Below are positions 8,278-17,028 of a stretch of 64,000 nucleotides of DNA, piece after piece; within the stretch, counting starts at the first letter, position 1; every line of letters begins with the position of its first letter. Source of the stretch: Hyphococcus sp. (GTDB lineage: Bacteria; Pseudomonadota; Alphaproteobacteria; Caulobacterales; Parvularculaceae); NCBI GenBank assembly GCA_028281665.1, contig JANQJK010000003.1, positions 118,441 through 182,440 of the forward strand. Direction: 5' to 3'. The translations under genes and the position numbers were made by a program. The notes beneath the pieces were generated by a model, which was given only the letters and a program-made list of their open reading frames with translations, was not told the origin of the DNA and searched no databases.

Positions 8278-9810
8278 TCAGCGCGGATCGTATTTGCCCG
8301 CGAAATGTTTATGCAGAACGCTCCTTTCGTCAAAATACTCAACGCGCTGCAAGATCATGGGATGAAAGCCCGCCCAGATGACAAGCTGCCTCTTGAACCG
8401 GTCTTTTCGTGAAAACTGCCGCGCTATTTCTTCAGGCGTTGCCAGATCATGCAACTCCAGTGCTTCGGATTTTCCGGTCAGACCCTGCCGCGCCTGTTCC
8501 GCGCCGACTTCACTATCGCGGACAGCACTGATCAGCGTCTTTCCCAGCTTCTTCGACAGATACTCCGTTGTCGCCAGATCGTAATTGGCAAAACACTGGA
8601 TGATGCCTGCATTGGCGACGAAGGATTCCCAACGCTCATTATAGAGCGCCTTGCCTTGTCCCCAATCCTGCAAAATCACCCATAACTTGACGCCGAATGA
8701 TGCGATCTGTCCGGCTGCGTTTTCGAGCTGGCTCATATATCCGAGGACAGGAAACTCATCCAGGCACAGAAGGACCGGCGCTTTCGGTTTCGTCTCTTCG
8801 CGTTCCATTGCGTCAAGCAACAGATTGACGAAGATTCTGAGCCATCGGCTGCACAGCCCCATGCGGCTCGCAGGCAGGCACAGATATATAGTGACGCCGG
8901 ACGGATCACGTTTGAGATCGGCCAGATCGAAATCGTGACCGGACAGCACATCGCGCATGGAGGCATATTCCAGCACTTTTGTATGGCGTCGCACGGTTGA
9001 AAGAACGCTCGCACGTTCATTGTCACTTTTCTCAAAGAATTCGACCGCCGCGCCTTCAATCGCTTCGCTGACCGCAAGGCCGTTTGACTTACCGAGCAGG
9101 TTCTCAGCATTGGCCGCCATCTCTTCTTCAAACGGGAAGATAACTTCACCATCTTCGCGCTCTTCGGTTTTCAGTGCGACACGGATCAGCCCGCGTACCG
9201 TCACGAGCGTCCGCTTTCCTTCATATTCGGAGGCTGTGGCGACGTGGAGAATGAGACCTTCGATGAAGTTTTTGGCGCATTCATCCCAATGCGGGTCTTT
9301 GCCGCCCGCGATCACCAGCGCGTCAGCGATCAGCGCGGCGTCCTCGATGATTGTCGGACTTTTAAGTTCAAGGACGGAAAGCGGATTAAAGCATGCACGA
9401 TGTTTTACCGCTGTGCCCCGCGCCACCTTGAAGGGATCAAGCACAAAGACTTTCTGGCCGAGCTGTGCGCGGCGACGCGCTGTCATGCTGGCCAGTTCAC
9501 CTTTGGGATCGGTCGCGAGAACACTGCCGCGATAGCTCAAAAGATTCGCAGTCAGCGTCACTGACTTGCCGGAACGGCTGCCTGCCATCGTCAGGATGTG
9601 CGTTTCATCGGAGACGCCGATGAGCTTGTCATCCATTGCGCCGACAAGAATCTTATCGCCCGGCTTTTCAGGGTCATAACTAAGCGCTGCGCTTTTCATG
9701 ATATTTTCGGGCGCCTGCCAGCGCGCTTGCGGCGCTGTTTGCTCCTTCAGATATCGGGATGACAGACCGCGAGGAATGTCACTTGTGTACTCGTCTGTGA
9801 ATGTTGACAT
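8278..9810 (-). CDS. Type IV coupling protein (VirD4/TraD/TraG family)
   Basis: 510 aa. Walker A GSRSGKSV at about residues 77-84, followed by the coupling-protein signature ATDPKGELASMTARRR and VLDPF; Walker B LLCLDEFPVLGYM in the middle of the protein; then the family's 'LQ-D/WGQ' region (ILQDWGQGKALY) and a C-terminal ATPEEIARQF segment. These are hexameric ATPases that deliver relaxase-bound DNA to a type IV secretion channel. The short N-terminus has no clear transmembrane pair, unlike classic VirD4, so it may be a soluble or peripherally attached version. No T4SS channel genes are in the island, so it would need to dock with a helper system. Confidence 0.85.
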   Translation of the reverse strand: MSTFTDEYTSDIPRGLSSRYLKEQTAPQARWQAPENIMKSAALSYDPEKPGDKILVGAMDDKLIGVSDETHILTMAGSRSGKSVTLTANLLSYRGSVLATDPKGELASMTARRRAQLGQKVFVLDPFKVARGTAVKHRACFNPLSVLELKSPTIIEDAALIADALVIAGGKDPHWDECAKNFIEGLILHVATASEYEGKRTLVTVRGLIRVALKTEEREDGEVIFPFEEEMAANAENLLGKSNGLAVSEAIEGAAVEFFEKSDNERASVLSTVRRHTKVLEYASMRDVLSGHDFDLADLKRDPSGVTIYLCLPASRMGLCSRWLRIFVNLLLDAMEREETKPKAPVLLCLDEFPVLGYMSQLENAAGQIASFGVKLWVILQDWGQGKALYNERWESFVANAGIIQCFANYDLATTEYLSKKLGKTLISAVRDSEVGAEQARQGLTGKSEALELHDLATPEEIARQFSRKDRFKRQLVIWAGFHPMILQRVEYFDERSVLHKHFAGKYDPR

Positions 9811-10180
9811 TTCAGGCCTTTCCTTTTTCGTTCACGGAAAACGCCCGATATTTGGAGATATTGCTTCCTGCCTTCCTCGTTCCGTCCTCGTGGATCGGCA
9901 GTCATCGATTACTTACGATCTCATCAGCCCGTCCGGCTTGCGTTTTCATGCACGTCGTCAGTTCTGCCTTTGCCTACGGCCTACAAACCATCTTCCAGCC
10001 TTTACCCCCCATGCCTGACAGAACGGCGCGAATGCCCTGACGGCCTGTCAATGGCCTGCCCGCTCCATTCCCCCGGCATGCGCCGGGGTCCCGTGTTGAC
10101 CATGACAGGTCCGCGTCCGTCCCGTCTGACGGCAGGTGAGGCTGGAATGGTCCAGCCCGCACAACCAAAGGAGAAATGAT
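9811..10180. other. Intergenic leader region with short hairpins
   Basis: 370 bases between the coupling-protein start and the small gene at 10181. Hairpins: CCCCGGC/GCCGGGG at 10071-10088 and GGCTGGA/TCCAGCC at 10140-10157, the latter 10 bases before the SD of the next gene. No supported gene here. The hairpins may control translation of the 75-aa gene. Confidence 0.5.
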
Positions 10181-10408
10181 ATGACGAGTGAATTTTCAAA
10201 CGCAGCGGAAGCCCAGGAGACCGGCAAAAGCAATCTGCCTACCCATGTTGCAAAAGTCCGCAACGGCTACGGCAAGAAAGCAACTTACGAACGTATCGGC
10301 GTTGCCTGGGTGAACGAGGACGGCTCTTATTTCGTCAAACTTCACGGCACCCAAGTCGTAAGCCAATTCGCGCTTTACCCGATCGAAGCAAACGAGGCCG
10401 GAGCGTAA
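10181..10408 (+). CDS. Small conserved-looking protein, unknown function
   Basis: 75 aa, start fixed by AAAGGAG at 10168-10174. The centre YERIGVAWVNEDGSYFVKLHGTQV resembles the short beta-rich proteins (…IGxAWxxxDGxGxxxxL…) often seen near relaxase or coupling genes in proteobacterial mobile elements. It is flanked by a leader hairpin and by a strong terminator at 10439, so it is a monocistronic, possibly highly expressed gene. Function unknown. Confidence 0.65.
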   Translation: MTSEFSNAAEAQETGKSNLPTHVAKVRNGYGKKATYERIGVAWVNEDGSYFVKLHGTQVVSQFALYPIEANEAGA

Positions 10409-10438
10409 GCTCCAGCCCCACGCCCGACCTGCAAGAAA

Positions 10439-10468
10439 AGGCGGATCAGTTCTGATCCGCCTCTTTTT
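10439..10468 (+). terminator. Intrinsic terminator of the 75-aa gene
   Basis: Stem AGGCGGATCAG/CTGATCCGCCT at 10439-10449 and 10452-10462, followed by CTTTTTCT. It overlaps the last codons of the convergent gene at 10446. Confidence 0.78.
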
Positions 10469-10715
10469 CTGTTCTGCTTTCGTAGTTGGCCAGTAGCTCT
10501 CCGAACGATTCCAAATCCTTGTATTCAATATTGTCGGGCGCGCCGTGCACGGCAATCACGATCAGGTCCGCCGCCGCCCAGTCATCCTCGCAACCGTCCG
10601 GCACCACATCCATTGCCTTAAAATAGGCTTGATACCAGTCATCTTTGCCATACTCAGATAAGAATGAAATCGCCAGTTCAAGGCGTCGTATCGCTGTTTG
10701 AATATCCGCTTTCAT
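10446..10715 (-). CDS. Small acidic protein, unknown
   Basis: 89 aa from the ATG at 10715, with AGGAAAC upstream; the frame continues to 10838 but the extra N-terminus is cysteine-rich and unlikely. MKADIQTAIRRLELAISFLSEYGKD… is a helical N-terminus; the C-terminus is very acidic. No motif recognised. Its last codons are read through the opposite gene's terminator. Confidence 0.5.
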   Translation of the reverse strand: MKADIQTAIRRLELAISFLSEYGKDDWYQAYFKAMDVVPDGCEDDWAAADLIVIAVHGAPDNIEYKDLESFGELLANYESRTEKEADQN

Positions 10716-11483
10716 CGCTTGTTTCCTTTTGCCGTTGGCCCGATCGGCAATATGTTCGGCCCCGACTTTACACAGCCTCGTTACATCCTCGTAGCAGGCG
10801 ATTGAAGTTGAGCATGTGGTCCGACTGAAGCGCCCCAATTGGATGGCGTTTCAGTCCAAAATCGGACAAAAAATAAAGTCAGTTTACTGTCCATATAAAT
10901 CCTCTACCGTCCGACTCGATCTCCGAAACCATTGAAAATCGCGGGTTACAGCGCATTTTCTTTGAGCGGAGTCGGGCATTCATAGTACAATGATAGTAAG
11001 TGCAGAATGGCAGGGTTAGGCGAGTGTACAAGGTGTGCGTGGTACTACCACGCGCACCTTGGAGGGGGATTTCACATCCCCCGTTGACACCCCCGGTGAA
11101 TCCCTAAGGCGCAAACATTCTTGTCGAATGTTTTTGCCAAGGGATTGTTCAGCCGCACGAAGCATCGAGCTTCGTTTGGCTGAGTGATGCGTTTCGTCCC
11201 ACGATCCGACGCAGCAAAGCTGCATGGATCAAAACGTCCGAAGGACGTTCGGACACGCATCACGATCAGGGCGAACTCGCTCTCCCTTGAAACCCATCGA
11301 ACCAAGGGGTCTGGACCCCCTGATAACCCGCCATCAGGACGTGTGCCGCCTGAACCTGCATTAAGGGGACTTCGCCTCCCCTTAAAACCCTGGACCAACC
11401 GTAAGCGCCGATTGGATGCGCGCTCATGCCTGCACGAGGCCCACGCGAGGCCGGAAAGGAGGCGTCACAGCGACATTGGACTC
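10716..11483. other. Non-coding region upstream of mobC/relaxase, candidate oriT
   Basis: About 770 bases with no credible gene on either strand. The first part (10840-11010) is AT-rich; from 11030 it becomes a run of hairpins (separate entry). Its position directly before the relaxosome genes is where oriT normally lies. Frames on both strands here are shadows of the palindromes. Confidence 0.55.
11030..11385. repeat. Dense array of at least eight consecutive hairpins (oriT-like)
   Basis: In order: 11030-11060 (14-bp stem, 3-nt loop, one G-U); 11064-11082 (GGGGGAT/ATCCCCC); 11099-11146 (long imperfect stem with core AAACATTC/GAATGTTT); 11151-11181 (ACGAAGC/GCTTCGT with AGCC/GGCT outside); a large stem with outer arms GTGATGCGT/ACGCATCAC at 11184-11263 that encloses GCAGC/GCTGC and AACGTCC/GGACGTT; 11306-11319 (GGGGTC/GACCCC); 11361-11385 (TTAAGGGGA/TCCCCTTAA). 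The stems differ in sequence, so it is not a simple repeat family. Such structure suits a transfer origin or a structured RNA. Confidence 0.7.
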
Positions 11484-11847
11484 ATGAGCAGGAAGGCGAA
11501 AAATACGCGCAAACGGCCTTTGTCGATCCGCTTACCGGCGGGCCGCCATGACGAGCTGTTAGCGCACCTGGATGACGAGGCCGACCGCGCAGGCCTGTCC
11601 CCGCAACGCCTATGTCCTCCAGCGTCTCTTCGGGTCCGAAGCGCCCCGCGCCGCCCGTCGTCCGACTGTCGAGAAAAAGCTCATTGGTCACGTACTCACA
11701 CAGGCTATTCGCCTTCACGCCGACCTTCAGGAAATAGCCCGCGTCGCCAAAGACGGACGGGCCGTCGCGCCTCTTCTCAAACGTGCGCTCAATGAGCTGG
11801 TCATCATCCGTTCCGCCTTATTCAAAGCAATGGGGCGCAAGCCATGA
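11484..11847 (+). pseudogene. mobC: MobC-like relaxosome accessory protein, +1 frameshifted
   Basis: The first frame from the ATG at 11484 reads RPLSIRLPAGRHDELLAHLD…ADRAGLSP, the ribbon-helix-helix start of plasmid mobilization proteins. The second frame continues with NAYVLQRLFGSEAPRA…EKKLIGHVLTQAIRLHADLQEIARVAKDG and ends at 11847 with …ALFKAMGRKP, the usual C-terminus of the same family. The frames join around 11601-11606 at TCC CCG C AAC, where one extra base shifts the frame. The whole product would be about 120 aa. Either the gene is broken, or the site slips, or a base is miscalled. The stop overlaps the relaxase start by ATGA, so the original coupling is intact. Confidence 0.72.
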
Positions 11848-13478
11848 TCCCCTTTGCTTCACAGCGCGGCGGCGGGCAGGACCTTGCCGACCACCTCCAG
11901 AACGGTCTTGATAACGACTACCTGGAAGTAGCCGAAATTCGCGGAGCGATCGCGTCCGATTTGAACGGGGCATTTGCCGAATGGGAAATGCAGGCGCACG
12001 CCTTCACAAACTGCAAGAACTATCTTTACAGCCTGTCGATTAATCCGTGGGAAAAAGTGAACGGGCCGATGACCCGTGATCAATATGCAGACTATATTGA
12101 TCGCGCCGAAGAGCGCCTCGGATTAACAGGCCAGCCGCGCGTCGTCGTTTATCATATCAAAGACGGACGTGAACACGCTCATGTGGTCTGGTCGCGCATC
12201 GATATCGAAAAAGAAAAAGCCATCCAGATGAGCTTTGATCACCAGTCACTCATGATGGTGACCAGAGAGTTTGCGCGCGACCATGAACTTGTATTGCCTG
12301 ACGGGTATGAAAAAGGCCGCGAGGGCAAGAACCGTCAGAATACGCTTTACGAACAATTTCAGCAGAACAACACCGGCCTCACCAAAGAGGAACGGATGGA
12401 GCAGGTGACGCAAGCCTGGCGCGAAAGCGACAACGCCAAGAGCTTCGTGAAAGCGCTTTCCGAAAAAGGCTATATGCTCGCCACCGGAAACCGCCCCTAT
12501 CTCATTGTTGATATTTACGGTTATTACTCTGCTCTGCCGCGCATGATTGACGATAAGTCCGTGCGTGCGAAAGACGTGCAGGCCTTTCTTGGCAAAGATT
12601 TTCCGCCTGACTCATTGCCAAGCCTGGAAGAAGCCCGCGCTCACGCAAAAGACCAGCGCCAGAAAATCAAACACCACGCCGATCGGGACGCACAAGCCGA
12701 TCGTCGCGACCGCCTGAAAGAAGTGCACAAGGAACGGCGCAAGACAGTCGAAAAAGAGCGGCAGGATTTACGCGCGACGCAGGAGCGCGAGCGTAAGAGT
12801 CTTCACAGCAAACACGTTGCCGAGAAGGAAACGCTGCGCCAGGCCTTTGCAATTCAGGAAAAGGAAATCAGGGAAAAGCGCGACCGGTTCCAACCGACCG
12901 GCCTTGCGGCCTTTCTTGGTCGCGTCACCGGTATAACGTTCGCGCGCAAGAAGTTACACGAGTTTCAGGACCGCAAACGCTTTGAAGCTTTCTCTGAGAA
13001 AAGCGATGCGCTGGAGTTGAGACACCGCGACCAGAAACTGGAGCAGCAGCGCGCCCATGAAATGCAGAGTTTCGACATCGGACGTCGCGAACGGAGTCTC
13101 GACCGCATTGAAAAACGGGAGCTGGCGTCACTGGAAGCGGCATTCAAGAAGGAATGGCGACGTGATCTCCACAAGGGGTATGAGCACATGCCCACATTCG
13201 GCCTTGAGCTGACGCCTCCCGGACGACGAGCGCAGACACGCCGGGCGATGAACCGTTTTCAGAATGTCGCGCAGCGAAAAGCTGAAAAGGAAAAGCAGGA
13301 GGTCGCTCGTACTGGCCCGCCTGATCTCACCGAAGAATTTGATCGCGCGGCAGGCGTCAAAGATGGCGGTCGCGGTGAACGAGGCGGCGACGAGGATTCA
13401 GGCAAAGCGCCGCGCGTATCTGTGCGTTCCCGAAGCCCGAAAAGGAAACGCGGGCCGAATCAAGATCGAGAGAGGTAA
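11844..13478 (+). CDS. mobA: Relaxase, MobA/VirD2-type
   Basis: 544 aa. N-terminal relaxase domain of about 230 residues: IPFASQRGGGQDLADHL start, CKNYLYSLSINPWEK, DYIDRAEERLGLTGQPRVVV, and the metal-binding histidine motif HIKDGREHAHVVWSRID (H-x7-H-x-H), then MVTREFARDHELVLPDGYEKGR. The following ~90 residues hold an SDNAKSFVKALSEKGYMLATG segment found in the same family. From about 265 to 470 it is a long charged coiled coil (Glu/Arg/Lys-rich) and the tail is basic and disordered. It nicks oriT and pilots the strand; with the coupling protein and the hairpin region it forms a mobilization module. Which N-terminal residue is the nucleophile is not obvious, because there is no early Tyr pair. 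Confidence 0.88.
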   Translation: MIPFASQRGGGQDLADHLQNGLDNDYLEVAEIRGAIASDLNGAFAEWEMQAHAFTNCKNYLYSLSINPWEKVNGPMTRDQYADYIDRAEERLGLTGQPRVVVYHIKDGREHAHVVWSRIDIEKEKAIQMSFDHQSLMMVTREFARDHELVLPDGYEKGREGKNRQNTLYEQFQQNNTGLTKEERMEQVTQAWRESDNAKSFVKALSEKGYMLATGNRPYLIVDIYGYYSALPRMIDDKSVRAKDVQAFLGKDFPPDSLPSLEEARAHAKDQRQKIKHHADRDAQADRRDRLKEVHKERRKTVEKERQDLRATQERERKSLHSKHVAEKETLRQAFAIQEKEIREKRDRFQPTGLAAFLGRVTGITFARKKLHEFQDRKRFEAFSEKSDALELRHRDQKLEQQRAHEMQSFDIGRRERSLDRIEKRELASLEAAFKKEWRRDLHKGYEHMPTFGLELTPPGRRAQTRRAMNRFQNVAQRKAEKEKQEVARTGPPDLTEEFDRAAGVKDGGRGERGGDEDSGKAPRVSVRSRSPKRKRGPNQDRER

Positions 13479-13481
13479 GAC

Positions 13482-13721
13482 ATGAAGATCACAGTCAGAA
13501 AGGATATCTACGAGGCGGGTCTGAAGCTAACTCGTTCGGAATTAAATCGTCCGGGCATTTATACGGATTGGAACTTAGCGGAGATTCTCGTGGACGTGTT
13601 TCGTGAAATTAGGCTCGATGAGGAAGCAAACTTTTGGAGCGACGTTCGTCTCCATTTGATGGAGATGGAGTTCTTAGACTCCGAAGTCGAAATCGAATTA
13701 ACTCAAATCCACCAACAATAA
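13482..13721 (+). CDS. Small acidic protein downstream of relaxase
   Basis: 79 aa, ATG 3 bases after the relaxase stop with an AGAGG-like SD inside the relaxase end. The sequence is helical and acidic (RLDEEANFWSDVRLHLMEMEFLDSEVEIELTQI). No family recognised. Followed by a 10-bp hairpin at 13721-13743 (AACCACTCGC/GCGGGTGGTT) that may end the relaxase transcript. Confidence 0.55.
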   Translation: MKITVRKDIYEAGLKLTRSELNRPGIYTDWNLAEILVDVFREIRLDEEANFWSDVRLHLMEMEFLDSEVEIELTQIHQQ

Positions 13722-13743
13722 ACCACTCGCATCGCGGGTGGTT
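13721..13743 (+). terminator. Possible terminator hairpin after relaxase operon
   Basis: A 10-bp stem with a 3-nt loop and one G-U pair, but only a weak T-rich tail. It separates the mobilization genes from the R-M operon. Confidence 0.4.
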
Positions 13744-13824
13744 GACCTCAATTTACACTTCACATTGCGGTTTACCTAATTTTCCCGTATTTTCTCATGG
13801 TGGGATGATTCCGCAAGGCAAGCC

Positions 13825-14007
13825 ATGACCAGTGACATAATGACTATCAGGGAAGTCGCGGCTTACCTGAAGCTGACTGAAAAGACGGCCTATCGATTAG
13901 CCGCGGAGGGCGAAATTCCGGGCTTCAAGGTGGGAGGCAGTTGGCGGTTTCGGCAAGCAGACATTGATAATTGGATTGAGCAGAAGAAAGCAAACGAAGC
14001 CCAATGA
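13825..14007 (+). CDS. Excisionase-like HTH_17 (MerR-type helix-turn-helix) protein
   Basis: 60 aa. MTIREVAAYLKLTEKTAYRLAAEGEIPGFKVGGSWRFRQADIDNWIEQ is the full consensus of the 'excisionase family' DNA-binding domain. The start may be the ATG at 13825 or the in-frame ATG at 13840. Its stop overlaps the start of the restriction gene (ATGA), so it is the first gene of the R-M operon and could regulate it; equally, it could be the island's recombination directionality factor. No integrase gene is next to it, which makes a regulatory role more likely. Confidence 0.78.
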   Translation: MTSDIMTIREVAAYLKLTEKTAYRLAAEGEIPGFKVGGSWRFRQADIDNWIEQKKANEAQ

Positions 14008-17000
14008 ATAATTCTTTCTTTGAAGAGCCGATACTAAACTCGCCGTATGAGGAGCCGGCACGGCATCATGCGCTTGATGAAGAAGGTCAGCCGACAGACC
14101 TTCCGCCTATTGCCGGTCGTCGTCCGTCTGCGCTGCTTTCTCCTGTCCCGAAACCAAAGAAACGCCGTTCGAAGCAGTCAAGCGATGACCAACGCGACCT
14201 AAAACTTTACGCAGACGACGGTATTTCATCTGAAGATCAGGAGTACAACCCGACCCCGATCATCAATGACATTCGGTCCCAACTAAAACTTTGGCGTTCC
14301 ATTCCAAACCCGCAAGACTGGGGTGTAACGCCTGCAACAGCTCGCCTGTTGCAACATTGGCGGAACCATGAATTCCAGGGCATCCGGCCATTCTTCTGTC
14401 AGGTCGAGGCGGTTGAGACGATCATCTGGTTAACGGAAGTCGCACGGAAGAACGCAGCCTATAAACGGTTCTGGACTCATATTGAAAACGCGAACGCTGG
14501 CGCCAATCCCGAACTATTGCGCCTCGCGATGAAAATGGCGACGGGCGCGGGCAAAACTACCGTCATGGCCATGTTGATTGCTTGGCAGACCATCAACGCA
14601 GTACGATCCCCGACAAGCAAACTCTTTACACGCGGTTTCTTGATCGTGGCTCCGGGCATTACCATTAAGGATCGCCTGCGTGTCCTTCAGCCCAGCGATC
14701 CAGATAGCTATTACGAAAGCCGCGAGCTTCTACCGGCAGACATGATGACTGATCTCGGCAAGGCGAAGATCGTTATTACAAACTACCATGCTTTTCAGCT
14801 ACGTGAGCTGATGGATGCGAACAAAACAACGCGTTCCTTGCTTCAAGGCCGCGCTGACCCTGTTCAAAGCAAAGAAACAGAAGGGCAAATGGTTCACCGC
14901 GTCGCGGATGAACTCATGGGTATCAAGAATATTGTCGTTATCAATGATGAAGCGCACCACTGCTATCGTGAAAAGCCGGATGGGGAGCAAGAAAAACTCA
15001 CCGGCGACGAGCGCAAAGAAGCGGAGGAAAATAGCAAAGCGGCGCGGCTTTGGATCAACGGCATCGAAGCCTTCAAACGGAAGCTCGGCGTGCGCGCCAT
15101 CTATGACCTGTCAGCTACGCCATTTTTCTTGAGTGGTTCAGGCTGGGCAGAAGGAACGCTTTTCCCGTGGACAATTAGCGATTTCTCGCTGATGGACGCC
15201 ATCGAATGCGGAATTGTGAAGTTGCCGCGTATTCCGGTGGATGACAACATTCCTGGCGCAGAAATGCCAATCTTCCGCAACCTCTGGGAGCATATCGGGA
15301 AGGACATGCCGAAAAAGGGAGGCCTTACGGCGGACCCTAATTCCATCCCTGACAAACTGAAGACTGCGCTGCATTCCCTTTACGGACACTATGAAAAAGT
15401 CTCTGACGCCTGGGAGCGCGAGGGAATAGATATCCCGCCTGTTTTCATCGTGGTCTGTAACAACACAACGACATCCAAGCTAGTCTACGAATGGATATCC
15501 GGCTGGCAACGCGAAAACGAAGATGGCGAGTTGGTGACTCAACATCGCGGTAACCTGCCGCTGTTCCGAAATTTTGATCAGTATGACGAGCCACTTGCGA
15601 AGCCAAACACGCTGCTAATCGACAGTAAGCAGATCGAAAGCGGCGAACTCGACAAGAACTTCCGGGACATGGCTGCCCAGGAAATCGAGAAATTTAAGCG
15701 CGAACGGAAACAACGCGGAGAGCACGGCGAGATTTCAGATTCAGAGCTTCTGCGAGAGGTGATGAACACAGTTGGGAAGAAGGGACGCTTAGGAGAGCAA
15801 ATCCGCTGTGTCGTTTCTGTTTCTATGTTGACAGAAGGTTGGGACGCGAACACCGTGACGCATATTCTTGGCGTGCGTGCGTTTGGCACCCAACTTCTTT
15901 GTGAGCAGGTCGTCGGGCGTGGCTTGCGCCGTTTAAGTTATGAGCTTAACGCGGAAGGTCTTTTCGACAGCGAGTATGCCAGACATTCTGGGCATCCCGT
16001 TTAACTTCACCGCCAAGCCGGTGGTTGCGCCGCCGAAAGCGCCAAAGAAAACGACGCACATCAAAGCCCTCAAAGAAAGAGAAGCCCTGGAAATCACTTA
16101 CCCCCGCGTGATTGGCTATCGCGTAGACTTACCGGAAGAGCGCCTCAAGGCAGAGTTCACAGAAGAATCTTCCTATGTCATTGACCATGAAATGGTCGGG
16201 GCCAGCCAGACCGATATGTCGGGTATTGTCGGCGAAGGGCATACCCTTTCACTCAAAGAAGCACAGAACCTGAGGCCAAGCACTATAGCGATGAATCTGG
16301 CGAAGGACGTGCTCAATCGTCACTTTGTCGATGAAGATGGCGAGCCAAAATACCATCTGTTCGGCCAAATTAAGGGCATTTGCCGCCGCTGGATTGATGA
16401 AGGCTATCTGAAATGTCCTGGAGACACCGAGCCCTGGATGCTGAGCTTTTATCCAGAAATTGCGGCCCAGGCGACGGAACGGATTATGACGGCTATTGTT
16501 CGCGCGCGTGGTGGTGAAAGCCGCGTTAAGGCGGTGATCGATCCCTATAACCCAACGGGCTCGACACGCCACGTCAGCTTCACGACAAGCAAGGATGTGC
16601 GGGAAACCGATCCGCGCAAGTGTCATGTGAACTATGTGGTTAGCGATAGCGACTGGGAGGCGGAATTCGCTCGTGTCGCAGAAAACCATCTAAAAGTTTT
16701 GTCTTACGTCAAGAACCAGGGGTTGGGATTCACGGTTCCCTATAAGGACGGCGATGTCGCCCGCGAATATGTGCCGGACTTCATCGTTCAGGTGGATGAC
16801 GGTGACGGAAGCGATGATCCCCTCAATCTCATCATCGAGATCAAGGGCATGAAGAACGAGCAAGTAAAACTGAAGAAAGAAACGGTGACGGAGAAATGGG
16901 TGCCGGGCGTGAATGCACTAGGCGCTTACGGTCGCTGGGCTTTTGGTCAGCTAGACAGTGTATTTGAGATCGACAAAGAGTTCAGAGCGATGGTTGATCA

Positions 17001-17028
17001 GGTATTGTCCGAAAGGGAGGCGCTATGA
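14004..17028 (+). pseudogene. res: Type III restriction endonuclease (Res) subunit, +1 frameshifted
   Basis: Frame 1 (14004-16004) holds the helicase core: Walker A MATGAGKTTV at about residue 177, NYHAFQLRE, DEAH-like NDEAHHC near 311, SATPFFL, and LTEGWDANTVTHILG plus VGRGLRRLSY of motif VI. It then ends early. The second frame (from about 15976) resumes at DILGIPFNFTAKPVV and contains the C-terminal nuclease core: EYVPDFIVQVDDG…LIIEIKG (PD-D-x-E-x-K type). The junction is …GAG TAT GCC A GAC ATT CTG…: one surplus A at about 15981. Removing it gives a continuous protein of about 1,007 aa, normal for the family. Res needs Mod to cut DNA with two head-to-head sites. If real, the frameshift separates helicase from nuclease; the methylase is intact. 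Confidence 0.82.

Noticed and set aside
11072..11398. Minus-strand frame of 108 codons and several others in the hairpin array
   Set aside because: Made of the palindromic stems read in one strand; no SD, no family, and the structure explains the region better.
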